Of a stretch of 64,000 bases of DNA, positions 25,558 through 33,491 are shown piece after piece (the first letter of the stretch is position 1; every line of letters starts with the position of its first letter). This stretch comes from an uncultured Sphaerochaeta sp. GTDB taxonomy: Bacteria > Spirochaetota > Spirochaetia > Sphaerochaetales > Sphaerochaetaceae. The DNA lies in contig NZ_OY781062.1 of NCBI RefSeq assembly GCF_963676285.1, forward strand, positions 62,001 to 126,000. Direction: 5' to 3'. A model generated the notes under the pieces. That model searched no databases. It saw only the letters and a program-made list of their open reading frames with translations, and was not told the origin of the DNA. The translations under genes and the position numbers were made by a program.

Positions 25558-26429
25558 CCAATACCCCTTCTGTAATCTCTGCCTTGATTACTCCCATGGA
25601 CGAAGGCAGGGAAGTTGATGTTCATGCGCTTGAGAAGCTTGTTGAGTATGAAATTGGACATGGTGCAGATGGTTTCTATTGTTGCGGTTCATCTGGCGAG
25701 GGGCTATTGCTTTCGCCAGATGAGAGGAAACTGGTTGTTGATACCGTAGCTTCTGTAACGGAAGGGAAGGTGCCTTTCTATGCACATACAGGGTCCCTGG
25801 GAACCAGGGAAGCCATAGATCTCTCTGTTCATGCACAGAAAAGAGGCGCACAAGCAGTTTCACTCATCCCACCGATCTATTACAACTACAGCCAAGCTGA
25901 GGTCGAGCAGTATTACGCAGATGTTGCAGATTCTGTTGATATCGGTGTGATTGTCTATAACATCCCGCAATTTACGGGTATCTCTTTCTCGAAAGATAGT
26001 GCCATCATGAGCAACGAGAATATCGTAGGTATCAAGCATACGAGTATGAATCTCTATGACCTGGAGAGACTGGGACAGGCTTTCCCTGACAAGACATTAT
26101 TCAATGGTTTTGATGAGATCTATCTATACAGTTTAACTGCTGGTGCCCAGAGTACCATAGGTACTACTGTCAATGTTTGTCCGAAACTCTTCAAGGCGAT
26201 CAGAGATGATTTTATACAAGGAGATATTGAGAAAGCACAAGAGAAACAGCATTTACTGAATACGTTTGTCGAATCATTGGTGCAAGAAGGCATTTTTCCT
26301 GCAGTCAAGTATGCAATGACCTATCTCGGGGCTTCATCAGGACCCTGTAGAAAACCCTTCAAACCATTGGAAGAGGAAGGAAAGAGAAGGGTTGAGCTTG
26401 CAGTGAAAAAGCTTGAACGATACCTCTAG
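25551..26429 (+). CDS. DapA/NanA-family aldolase (N-acetylneuraminate lyase-like)
   Basis: 292 residues, a class I TIM-barrel aldolase. The 2-oxoacid-binding motif is GSSGEG (about residues 44-49), the catalytic tyrosine is Tyr136 (VIVYNIP), and Lys162 in GIKHTS forms the Schiff base. The stretches FNGFDEIYLYSL and AGAQSTIGTTVNVCPKL are close to N-acetylneuraminate lyase, closer than to dihydrodipicolinate synthase. Without nanE or nanK nearby, a 2-keto-3-deoxy sugar acid aldolase is an equal possibility. It should release pyruvate from the imported acid after oxidation by the SDR. Confidence 0.85.
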   Translation: MVANTPSVISALITPMDEGREVDVHALEKLVEYEIGHGADGFYCCGSSGEGLLLSPDERKLVVDTVASVTEGKVPFYAHTGSLGTREAIDLSVHAQKRGAQAVSLIPPIYYNYSQAEVEQYYADVADSVDIGVIVYNIPQFTGISFSKDSAIMSNENIVGIKHTSMNLYDLERLGQAFPDKTLFNGFDEIYLYSLTAGAQSTIGTTVNVCPKLFKAIRDDFIQGDIEKAQEKQHLLNTFVESLVQEGIFPAVKYAMTYLGASSGPCRKPFKPLEEEGKRRVELAVKKLERYL

Positions 26430-26436
26430 TTAATCT

Positions 26437-26477
26437 GGCTTCAGCCGTCTTTTGATGGCTGGAGCTGAATTGTTTTG
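26437..26477 (+). terminator. Terminator of the TRAP/SDR/aldolase operon
   Basis: GCTTCAGCC (26438-26446) pairs with GGCTGGAGC (26457-26465) with one T-G pair. The T-rich tract TGAATTGTTTT follows. Confidence 0.65.
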
Positions 26478-26556
26478 TAGTGATAACAGAGCGATCATCC
26501 AAGTTGCCGAAGTCTGGGTGCATTCATTTCAAATTTTTTCATTTTTATGCATAATC

Positions 26557-26570
26557 TTGACGTACGTCAA
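26557..26570. promoter_or_regulatory. Crp/Fnr-type palindrome TTGAC-N4-GTCAA
   Basis: TTGACGTACGTCAA is a perfect 14-base palindrome with the 5-4-5 geometry of Crp/Fnr-family sites. It lies about 67 bases before the DUF4386 gene and within 1.3 kb of the Crp/Fnr-type gene that converges on it. Binding by that protein is inferred. Confidence 0.6.
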
Positions 26571-26637
26571 TGAAACCTTACTCCTTTGTATTCATACTAA
26601 AGCCAGTTTAATGGTTAATTAAGGAGTACAAATATAT

Positions 26638-27300
26638 ATGAAAAATGCTAAATCAATACGCTCATGGAGCCTAATTTCTGGTCTGTCAATCTTTATCATG
26701 GCGCTTGCTGCTGGAATCGCCTATGGAATGATCTTCCCAACCTTATATCGGGAGGCAGATCCAATGCAGACACTGCAATTGATTGAAGCCAATAAGGGGG
26801 CTTTTCGTGTCATGAACCTCTTATTTACGGTAATACTGGTAACCGATCTCTTGGTTTCATATGGGTTCTGTGTAATTTTTATTCCTATTAGTAAACGGCT
26901 GGCTGTCTTAACTAGCCTGACACGTTTCATCTACTCAGGTATCCTTGCAGTCGCCCTATACATGTTGTTCAGAAAGAATATGGAAGCATTCCTCCGGATC
27001 TGGTCCTTCGGTTTGTTCCTCTTTGGTTTTCATCTCATGTTCCTAGGCAGTGTTCTGTTACATGTACATGGCCGATGGTTGGTCAAACTGCTGGGAGTCC
27101 TGTTGTTGATAGGGGGGGTTGGCTATTCTCTCATTCATGGAATCGAGACAATCGTACCTCAGTCATACCAGACAGTCATGATTCTGGAAGACACCCTTAG
27201 TATTCCAATGGCAGCAGGTGAGTTGCTCTTGGGGTTCTGGTTGGTGCTAACACGAGGAAAAATGTTTATACAAGAGAAGATTCTGCAAGGCGGCGCTTGA
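26638..27300 (+). CDS. DUF4386 membrane protein
   Basis: 220 residues, about six hydrophobic segments, with SGLSIFIMALAAGIAYGMIF at the start and the conserved inner part RFIYSGILAVALYMLF. Such proteins often sit beside regulators and are of unknown function. The 3' end overlaps the convergent Crp/Fnr gene by 35 bases, and a Crp/Fnr-type palindrome lies upstream, so the two genes probably form a regulator-target pair. AAGGAG lies before the ATG. Confidence 0.75.
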   Translation: MKNAKSIRSWSLISGLSIFIMALAAGIAYGMIFPTLYREADPMQTLQLIEANKGAFRVMNLLFTVILVTDLLVSYGFCVIFIPISKRLAVLTSLTRFIYSGILAVALYMLFRKNMEAFLRIWSFGLFLFGFHLMFLGSVLLHVHGRWLVKLLGVLLLIGGVGYSLIHGIETIVPQSYQTVMILEDTLSIPMAAGELLLGFWLVLTRGKMFIQEKILQGGA

Positions 27301-27868
27301 TCCTGCTCAAGGACTCAGCGGTAATGCCGATATAGCTTGCAAGTTGATGTTGGGGGACTCTTGTAAAGAGATCCATACGTGTTTGCATGAGTCTCCTGAC
27401 CCTATCCTCTGGACCCATACTGATGAAAGCTGCGTACTCGTCATGCATTTTCCCAAGTGATTCTTCCATCATTTTTCTTGTTATATCCGCAAAGACTGGG
27501 TATGTATCAAACTCATCTGATTGTTGATCCAGATCACCCACAATCATGACTGAATCCTCAAGACATGTAACGAAGTAGGGGGAGTCCTTGGAAGTGAGGA
27601 TTGCGATGCTTTGATGCTCTGTAATGAAATCAGAAGTAATTTCTTTTCCTTCCTCATTCACTGCATACTTCCTTGCGCATCCCTGCAACATAAAGAAGCA
27701 TTGGGTTACAGGGTCTCCCTGTCTGATCAGCACAGTGCCTTTCTTGAAGAACGCTATAGGAAGATGCCGTATCATTGGTTTCAGCTCAGTGGGAGAAATA
27801 TCCGCATAGTGAGAGGCAAATTGTGCGAAATCATCAATTAATGCATCTGGTGCTCTATATGGTTTCAT
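27266..27868 (-). CDS. Crp/Fnr-family transcriptional regulator
   Basis: 200 residues from ATG 27868 (AAAGGAC upstream); a longer frame to 27922 lacks a ribosome site. A cyclic-nucleotide-binding-like beta barrel (about residues 20-120) has KGTVLIRQGDPVTQCFFMLQ. The C-terminal helix-turn-helix has QLASYIGITAESLSRIKRRL. No Fe-S cysteine cluster of the Fnr type is seen. It probably acts on the neighbouring DUF4386 gene. Confidence 0.88.
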   Translation of the reverse strand: MKPYRAPDALIDDFAQFASHYADISPTELKPMIRHLPIAFFKKGTVLIRQGDPVTQCFFMLQGCARKYAVNEEGKEITSDFITEHQSIAILTSKDSPYFVTCLEDSVMIVGDLDQQSDEFDTYPVFADITRKMMEESLGKMHDEYAAFISMGPEDRVRRLMQTRMDLFTRVPQHQLASYIGITAESLSRIKRRLAESSLV

Positions 27869-28007
27869 ATGTTGTCCTTTATAGCTGAATTGATGGTACC
27901 ATCCTGATCGCTTTCTGTACACAGATGCTCTCGACTTGTTGGATAACGATTTGCTTGACGATTGTTAGTGCCCGTCGTAGGCTACAGAGAGAGAAGGAGA
28001 CGCTGGT

Positions 28008-28778
28008 ATGGAAGGAAAACGATTTGGTTCTACCTTGGAAGGGAAATTGGTGGTAGTAACTGGTGCTAGCAAAGGCATCGGCAAGGGCTTGGCTGAGATC
28101 ATCGCCTTTGAGGGAGCACGGGTAGCAATCGCTGCACGCGACATTGATGCGCTTGAGCAGGTTGCTGCCGGCATACAGGAACAAGGGGGCGAATGCAAAG
28201 CCTTCAAACTTGACTTGAGAAGAGTTGAATCGATCAGGGATTGTTTTTCCCGTATTGAAAAGGAAATGGGGCCAATCGATGTACTGGTAAACAATGCAGG
28301 AATGGGTAATCCTATCCCAGCTGAGGAGATAACCGAGGAAGACTGGGACTGGATGATGGATTTGAACCTGAAAGGAACCTTCTTCTGTTGCCAGGAAGCA
28401 GGAAAGAGGATGCTCTCCCGTAAGAAGGGACGTATCGTGAACATATCCAGCCAAGCTTCTGTGGTGGCCATCCCTCATGAGGCTGTCTATTGTGCTTCAA
28501 AAGGTGGACTGAACATGCTCACCAAGGTATTGGCCGCTGAGTGGTCCCCAAGCAACATTACGGTCAATGCAGTTGGCCCTACCTTCGTCTACACCCCTGG
28601 TACTGCTGAAAGACTCGATGACCCAGCATTCCTTGAAGGGGTACTTGATAAGATCCCCCGTGGAAAGGTTGCCTCCATTGACGATGTTGCATCTGCAGTT
28701 CTTTATTTCGCGAGTGATCATGCAGACATGGTAACAGGTACCCTCCTCATGGTCGATGGTGGCTGGACCGCCCTCTAA
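28008..28778 (+). CDS. SDR-family oxidoreductase (gluconate 5-dehydrogenase-like)
   Basis: 256 residues. TGASKGIG cofactor loop, NNAG, catalytic Ser148, Tyr161 and Lys165 (YCASKGG), and the C-terminal MVDGGWTAL. Sequence style fits gluconate 5-dehydrogenase or 3-oxoacyl reductase; the standalone position favours a sugar role but does not prove it. GAAGGAGA lies before the ATG. It is 69 bases upstream of a response regulator with no shared signal. Confidence 0.88.
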   Translation: MEGKRFGSTLEGKLVVVTGASKGIGKGLAEIIAFEGARVAIAARDIDALEQVAAGIQEQGGECKAFKLDLRRVESIRDCFSRIEKEMGPIDVLVNNAGMGNPIPAEEITEEDWDWMMDLNLKGTFFCCQEAGKRMLSRKKGRIVNISSQASVVAIPHEAVYCASKGGLNMLTKVLAAEWSPSNITVNAVGPTFVYTPGTAERLDDPAFLEGVLDKIPRGKVASIDDVASAVLYFASDHADMVTGTLLMVDGGWTAL

Positions 28779-28811
28779 GATGAAGAGTAGGTAAAGAATA
28801 AGAGGAGTGTC

Positions 28812-28840
28812 TTGTTTTTTGGAACTCACAATCCTATCAT
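28812..28840 (+). promoter_or_regulatory. Promoter placing the start site on the response-regulator ATG
   Basis: -35 TTGTTT (28812-28817), a 17-base spacer and -10 TATCAT (28835-28840). Counting seven bases past the -10 box puts transcription start at the A of ATG 28847. No ribosome site precedes that ATG, consistent with a leaderless mRNA. Confidence 0.45.
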
Positions 28841-28846
28841 CTACCC

Positions 28847-29539
28847 ATGATATATATTGTTGAGGACAATCCAGCAATTGCGGAGACCATCCAAGCCTAC
28901 TTGCAGTTATCAGGATACACCACTGAAGTATTCAGTAAGTGTGAAGGTGTCATTGAAAGTCTGGAATACAAACATCCCCGTCTTTGCATCCTTGATGTTA
29001 TGCTGCCTGATGGGGATGGTTTTCTTCTAGCTAAGCAGATACATGCGTATGATATGAGTATCCCCTTCATATTCCTGACCGCTCGTGAATCCGAGAGTGA
29101 TCGAATCACCGGTCTTGAACTCGGGTCAGAGGATTATATTGTAAAACCATTCAGTCCTAAGGAGTTGGTATTGCGGGTTCAGGCAATCCTCAGAAGAGTA
29201 GAGCAGGGTGGTAAGCAACAAACAGAAGGTGATGTATTTGAATTGGACGGTCATACGCTTCAACTCAATGCACACACCCATGAAGTCGTCCTTGATGGTA
29301 CATTGCTATCCCTTACGGCGCTTGAATGGAAAATGCTTCTTCTGCTTGCTGAGAACAGTCCCCAGTTGATCACAAGACAGCGGCTTTTGGGTGAATGCCT
29401 GGGGTATGTACATGACGGAAGTGACAGAACGATCAACACCCATATGAAGAACCTGCGATCAAAGCTTGGATCAGTTGAATGGATCAAGACAGTGAGGGGA
29501 TTCGGGTACGCATTTGCGGGGAAACGGAAGGAAAGTTAG
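28847..29539 (+). CDS. OmpR/PhoB-family response regulator
   Basis: 230 residues. The receiver domain has the acidic pair near VEDN, phospho-acceptor Asp50 in LDVMLPDG, and KPFSPKEL with the conserved lysine. The winged helix (about residues 130-225) has LTALEWKMLLLLAENSPQLI and the recognition part DRTINTHMKNLRSKLG. It is followed one base after its stop by its cognate histidine kinase. The nearest likely target is the secreted protein downstream. Confidence 0.93.
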   Translation: MIYIVEDNPAIAETIQAYLQLSGYTTEVFSKCEGVIESLEYKHPRLCILDVMLPDGDGFLLAKQIHAYDMSIPFIFLTARESESDRITGLELGSEDYIVKPFSPKELVLRVQAILRRVEQGGKQQTEGDVFELDGHTLQLNAHTHEVVLDGTLLSLTALEWKMLLLLAENSPQLITRQRLLGECLGYVHDGSDRTINTHMKNLRSKLGSVEWIKTVRGFGYAFAGKRKES

Positions 29540-29540
29540 G

Positions 29541-30884
29541 ATGAGAAGAACCATTTCCCTGTCAAAGCTGAACTTCCTCCTGGTACTCCTCAGCCTTCTA
29601 GTGTTTACCTCCTTACTGTCCCTGATGCTCTTTTTCGGATTGGATGCAACCCAGGATGCCTGGTACTCCCAGCAAACCACTAGCCTGCAGAGACAGATTG
29701 AAGAACGGGTCCTGGAAGTCTACAGGCAAGAAGGAACGCTGAGTGAAGGAAGCCTATCCGTTGCATTGGAAGACCTATTGCAACAACCAACCTACCTGAT
29801 CATCTCCGATACTGGGAGAAAAACGCTCTACTCCTACCATAAAACTGATCGCAGTGTTGGAAGGGCGAGGGGGTTTCAGTTTGGACAATTGGAAAACCAG
29901 AAGGTACTCCCCATCACCGGTGAGGATGGACAAACCATTGCCTACTATTCCATGCATCTGCCTACCTTTTCCGAGGTAGAAGCCAATGCAATGCTTGTCT
30001 CAGCTGCAAAGAATGTACTCATCTGGGCATTGCTTATTTCCTTGCTTGTAGCAGTACTGCTTGCCTTTCTCTTTTTTATCCCACTCAAGAAGCGGAGTCG
30101 GGAACTCACGGAAGGATTGTCCAGTATGGCCAATCGTCAGCGGGATGTTGTATTAAAACAAAGTATGGTGAGTGAGTTTGCAGACATCAGTGAAGCAGCA
30201 AAAAAACTCCAGGAAAATTTATTGCATGAGGAGAGGCTTCGTAGTCAGTGGGCTGCTGATATTGCCCATGACTTGAGAAGCCCCGTTACTGTGCTTAAAG
30301 GTCAGTTGGAAGGTGTTGCTGATGGAGTGTTGAAACTGGATGAACATCGCATTGCGCTTTTTCTGGCAGAAACAGAAAAATTAACGTATATGATCAATGA
30401 TCTCTCGCTCCTGACGCATCTGGAATCGCCGGGCTATGCAGTACATACTGAGCCAGTAAGGGTAGATGAAGTACTCAAGAATCTATTGTCCCGATTTGAA
30501 GTGCAAGCAAAGCAGAAAGGGATGGAATTCTCTTACACTGCCATACCCCTGTTATTACCAGCCGATTTGAACCTGTTTACCAGACTCCTGGACAACTTGA
30601 TTTCCAATGCAGTGCGATACGGAAATGCTCCTTCCTCTATTGGCATCCTTGTTGTGGGTGATTCGGCGGGTAATGCCGTGCAGCTGAGTATTGAAAACGA
30701 AGGAGTCATTGAGGAGGCCTTCCTCCCAAGACTTTTTGATAGACTAAGCAGAGCCGAAGCCTCTCGTACCAGTGAAGGTAGTGGGCTGGGGCTTTCCATA
30801 GTAAAAGCCATTGTTGAGGCTCATGGTTGGAATATTGCTGTGACCAGCAAGAAAAAAACCAAATTTACCCTCTACTTTACCTAA
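29541..30884 (+). CDS. Sensor histidine kinase
   Basis: 447 residues from ATG 29541. Two membrane segments (about residues 8-32 and 162-185) frame an extracytoplasmic sensor domain of about 130 residues. Then come a HAMP-like stretch, the H-box with His243 in ADIAHDLRSPVTVLKGQ, the N-box LLDNLISNAVRYGNAPSS and the G-box EGSGLGLSIVKAIVEAHGW. It phosphorylates the preceding regulator. The ligand is unknown; a cell-envelope or metal signal would fit the nature of the adjacent secreted protein, but this is a guess. Confidence 0.92.
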   Translation: MRRTISLSKLNFLLVLLSLLVFTSLLSLMLFFGLDATQDAWYSQQTTSLQRQIEERVLEVYRQEGTLSEGSLSVALEDLLQQPTYLIISDTGRKTLYSYHKTDRSVGRARGFQFGQLENQKVLPITGEDGQTIAYYSMHLPTFSEVEANAMLVSAAKNVLIWALLISLLVAVLLAFLFFIPLKKRSRELTEGLSSMANRQRDVVLKQSMVSEFADISEAAKKLQENLLHEERLRSQWAADIAHDLRSPVTVLKGQLEGVADGVLKLDEHRIALFLAETEKLTYMINDLSLLTHLESPGYAVHTEPVRVDEVLKNLLSRFEVQAKQKGMEFSYTAIPLLLPADLNLFTRLLDNLISNAVRYGNAPSSIGILVVGDSAGNAVQLSIENEGVIEEAFLPRLFDRLSRAEASRTSEGSGLGLSIVKAIVEAHGWNIAVTSKKKTKFTLYFT

Positions 30885-30899
30885 TCTTTATCTACTGTT

Positions 30900-30931
30900 G
30901 AAACTCTCTGGACACTACAGTGCGAAACTCT
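30900..30931. promoter_or_regulatory. Direct repeat GAAACTCT x2 upstream of the secreted protein
   Basis: GAAACTCT occurs at 30900-30907 and 30924-30931, 24 bases apart, between the kinase gene and the small secreted protein. OmpR-type regulators bind tandem direct repeats, so this may be the response-regulator site. Confidence 0.4.
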
Positions 30932-30965
30932 AGTCAAGACAAACAAATTGACTGGAGGTCAAAGA

Positions 30966-31376
30966 ATGAAGAACAAAAAACGTATTGGGATGGTAGCCAT
31001 CCTGCTAATCGTCGGTATCGTAGCACTGAGTGCAGCTCCTGCATTCGCTCAAGGTAGAGCAGTAGCTCCAGTGCAGGGTAGGGCTGTAGCAACAGCTCCT
31101 AGAGCAAGTGTCCAGCAGAACCAGGCTGTGCAACAGCGTGTGATGATGATGGATTGTACTGCAGAAAATTGTATTTTTGACGAGCTTCCAGCTGAACTGC
31201 AGGCACAGATTGAAGAGAGAAGGGCTGAAGCTGAACTGAGACAGGCTGCAGGTGGCCAGTATCAGAGTGGATTTGCTAGTGGTCGTGGCCAGAGAGGCGG
31301 CTCACCTCAGGGTGGCATGGCCGGTGGCCGTGGACAGAAAGCTGGATCTCCACAAGGTGGATATGGCCGTCGCTAA
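30966..31376 (+). CDS. Small secreted Gly/Arg/Gln-rich protein, unrecognised
   Basis: 136 residues from ATG 30966 (TGGAGG upstream). A clear signal peptide ends at APAFAQG. The mature part has QGRAVAPVQGRAVATAPRA, a short cysteine-containing region MMMDCTAENCIFDELP, a charged helix (ELQAQIEERRAEAELRQAAG) and a C-terminal near-repeat: GRGQRGGSPQGG then GRGQKAGSPQGG. The two cysteines and methionine run could bind metal. It follows the two-component genes, has its own terminator, and is probably regulated by them. Confidence 0.7.
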   Translation: MKNKKRIGMVAILLIVGIVALSAAPAFAQGRAVAPVQGRAVATAPRASVQQNQAVQQRVMMMDCTAENCIFDELPAELQAQIEERRAEAELRQAAGGQYQSGFASGRGQRGGSPQGGMAGGRGQKAGSPQGGYGRR

Positions 31377-31397
31377 ATTGTAGATAACGTAATCTCC

Positions 31398-31423
31398 AAG
31401 AGGGTCTTCGGACCCTCTTTCTT
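31398..31423 (+). terminator. Terminator with TTCG tetraloop
   Basis: AAGAGGGTC and GACCCTCTT form a perfect stem around TTCG, followed by TCTT within a T-rich tail. Confidence 0.9.
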
Positions 31424-31588
31424 AACGTAAATATCTGAAATAATGCATATATGATTGGTAATGATATATAATCATATAATAATATAAATACTTATATAAT
31501 AAGAAAAAAGATGTTTTTCTTTAAAGAATATCCTTGAGAATCACTATCTCTGGGCGCATACTGAACATAGTAAACGCAAGGAGAGCAT

Positions 31589-32947
31589 ATGAGAATTATT
31601 GATGTATTAGTTATTGGGGGCGGTGCCTCCGGATTGCAGGCAGCAATCACCACGAAGACTACCTATCCAGAGAAAGAAGTGGTTTTGGTTCGTAAGGAAG
31701 AGCAAGTCCTGATTCCTTGTGGAATTCCCTATATTTTCGGAACGCTCAGTGACAGTAGCAAGGATATTCTCCCAGACAAGTTGCTTACCTCAGTAGGGGT
31801 TGAGATTGTCGTGGATGAAATGACCGAAATCAAGGTCAAGGAAAGACAATGCGTGTTTGCAAGTGGCGAAACGATGCAGTACTCCAAGTTGATCCTTGCC
31901 CTGGGCAGTATCCCCACCAAGCCGGCTTGGCTCAAGGGTGGAGATCTGGAAAGAGTATTCACCATACCTAAAAACAAGGTGTACCTTGACAAGATGCTTG
32001 ATGAACTCAAAGATCTCAAGGAGATCATAGTCATTGGTGCCGGTTTCATCGGAGTTGAAGTGTCTGACGAGCTGAACAAGAAAGGGTACCATGTCACCTT
32101 ATTGGAGATTGAGAAAGCAATCCTTAATCGTGCCTTTGACGATGAGTTTGGAGTCCTTGCCCAGGAGCATCTGGAAGAGCGTGGTGTAAAGGTCATTACC
32201 GGCAAGGGTGCCAGTGAGATCAAGGGAAAGGATGGAAAGGTCAGTGAGGTTATTCTCACCAGTGGTGAACATATCAAGGCTGATGCAGTAATCCTATCCA
32301 TGGGATATGCACCCAATACTGCAATTGCAAAAGCAGCAGGCATTGAACTCAATGAGTTTGACTTCATCAAAACCTGTGAATATATGCGTGTATTGCCCTG
32401 TACCAGTGATATCGTTGCGGTAGGGGACTGTGCAGAGAAACGTGATTTTGTTACCAGGAAACTTGATCGTACGATGCTTGCCTCCACTGCATGTGCTGAA
32501 GCCAGGACAGCAGGTATGAACCTCTATTCTCTGAGCCCCTGTAAACCATTCACAGGGACCATTGCCATCTACTCTACAGCTATTGGCAATCATGCTTTTG
32601 GGACTGCAGGGATTACTGAGGCTCGTGCGGTAGCTGAAAATTTTTCGGTCATCTGTGGCAGTTTTACCGGTATGGATACCCATCCCGGAAACCTCGAGCA
32701 CTCCCACAAGCAGATGGTGAAACTTATTGTTGCCAGCGATTGTGGCATGATTCTTGGTGCAGAGGTGTATGGCGGCACTACTATTGGGGAGTTGACCAAC
32801 GCAATCGGTTTCCTTATTCAGAATCGTGTAACGGTCAAGCAGCTCCTTACGATGCAAATCGGTACCCAACCCTTGTTGACTGGTTCTCCTGCAGGGTATC
32901 CTTTGATCAAGGCAGCCGAAGTGGTCGTAAAGAAGATGCGCTGTTAG
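31589..32947 (+). CDS. FAD-dependent pyridine nucleotide-disulfide oxidoreductase (CoA-disulfide reductase/Nox-like)
   Basis: 452 residues. The N-terminal FAD loop is VLVIGGGASGLQAA; a single redox cysteine, Cys44, sits in IPCGIPYIFG as in CoA-disulfide reductase and NADH oxidase; the NADH loop is IIVIGAGFIGVEVSDELNKK; and the second FAD segment is DIVAVGDCAEKRD. It likely reduces CoA-disulfide, peroxide, oxygen or polysulfide, giving oxidative-stress protection. AAGGAGAG precedes the ATG. It stands alone, with a flavodoxin 67 bases downstream. Confidence 0.88.
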   Translation: MRIIDVLVIGGGASGLQAAITTKTTYPEKEVVLVRKEEQVLIPCGIPYIFGTLSDSSKDILPDKLLTSVGVEIVVDEMTEIKVKERQCVFASGETMQYSKLILALGSIPTKPAWLKGGDLERVFTIPKNKVYLDKMLDELKDLKEIIVIGAGFIGVEVSDELNKKGYHVTLLEIEKAILNRAFDDEFGVLAQEHLEERGVKVITGKGASEIKGKDGKVSEVILTSGEHIKADAVILSMGYAPNTAIAKAAGIELNEFDFIKTCEYMRVLPCTSDIVAVGDCAEKRDFVTRKLDRTMLASTACAEARTAGMNLYSLSPCKPFTGTIAIYSTAIGNHAFGTAGITEARAVAENFSVICGSFTGMDTHPGNLEHSHKQMVKLIVASDCGMILGAEVYGGTTIGELTNAIGFLIQNRVTVKQLLTMQIGTQPLLTGSPAGYPLIKAAEVVVKKMRC

Positions 32948-32962
32948 GCATTTTCATTGATT

Positions 32963-33006
32963 TCTCTTTTGCCCTGTGTATGCTATAGTTAGCAGGGCAA
33001 AGGAGA
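32963..33006 (+). promoter_or_regulatory. Stem-loop sequestering the flavodoxin ribosome site
   Basis: TCTCTTTTGCCCTG (32963-32976) pairs with CAGGGCAAAGGAGA (32993-33006) with one T-G pair. The downstream arm contains the AGGAGA ribosome site of the gene at 33015. A possible -10 TATGCT (32979-32984) lies in the loop; transcripts begun there would lack the hairpin, so only read-through RNA would fold this way. Confidence 0.5.
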
Positions 33007-33014
33007 GGTAACCT

Positions 33015-33491
33015 ATGAAAACACTCATCATCTATGCAACTCGATATGGTACGACCGGAGCATGTGCGAATCTACTCAGTGATGCACTGGAAGGGGAGGT
33101 CGTATTACAAAACCTTGCAGATAATCCCACGGTTGATCTTGCCGGGTTCGAGACTGTTGTCGTAGGAAGCCCTGTCTATGCAGGTAGGATTAACAAACGG
33201 GTTAAGCGTTTTTGCAGTGACCATGAATCGACCTTACTGGGTAAGCGTTTAGGACTCTTTACCTGTGATATGGAAGAGGGGGAAGGAAGTGTCAAGCAAT
33301 TGGATCATTGCTATGCCCCTCCCTTGGTTGCCCATGCATTGGTAAAAAACAGTTTTGGAGGGCAGTTCCTCTTCTCCCATATGGGATGGTTCACCAAAAA
33401 GATGATCAAGATGATGAGCAAAAGTGATGAGGATGTCAAACGAATCCAATATGACGCGATCAAGGAATTTGCCGACGTACTCAACAGCTAG
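33015..33491 (+). CDS. Flavodoxin-domain protein
   Basis: 158 residues. The FMN phosphate loop reads YATRYGTTGACA, and VVVGSPVYAGRINKRVKRF matches the flavodoxin_5/HemG-type second loop. It resembles protoporphyrinogen oxidase HemG in size, but no heme genes are present here, so a general low-potential electron carrier or quinone-linked role is also possible. Its ribosome site may be hidden in a hairpin. The 3' end overlaps the convergent Sua5 gene by 11 bases. Confidence 0.85.
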   Translation: MKTLIIYATRYGTTGACANLLSDALEGEVVLQNLADNPTVDLAGFETVVVGSPVYAGRINKRVKRFCSDHESTLLGKRLGLFTCDMEEGEGSVKQLDHCYAPPLVAHALVKNSFGGQFLFSHMGWFTKKMIKMMSKSDEDVKRIQYDAIKEFADVLNS

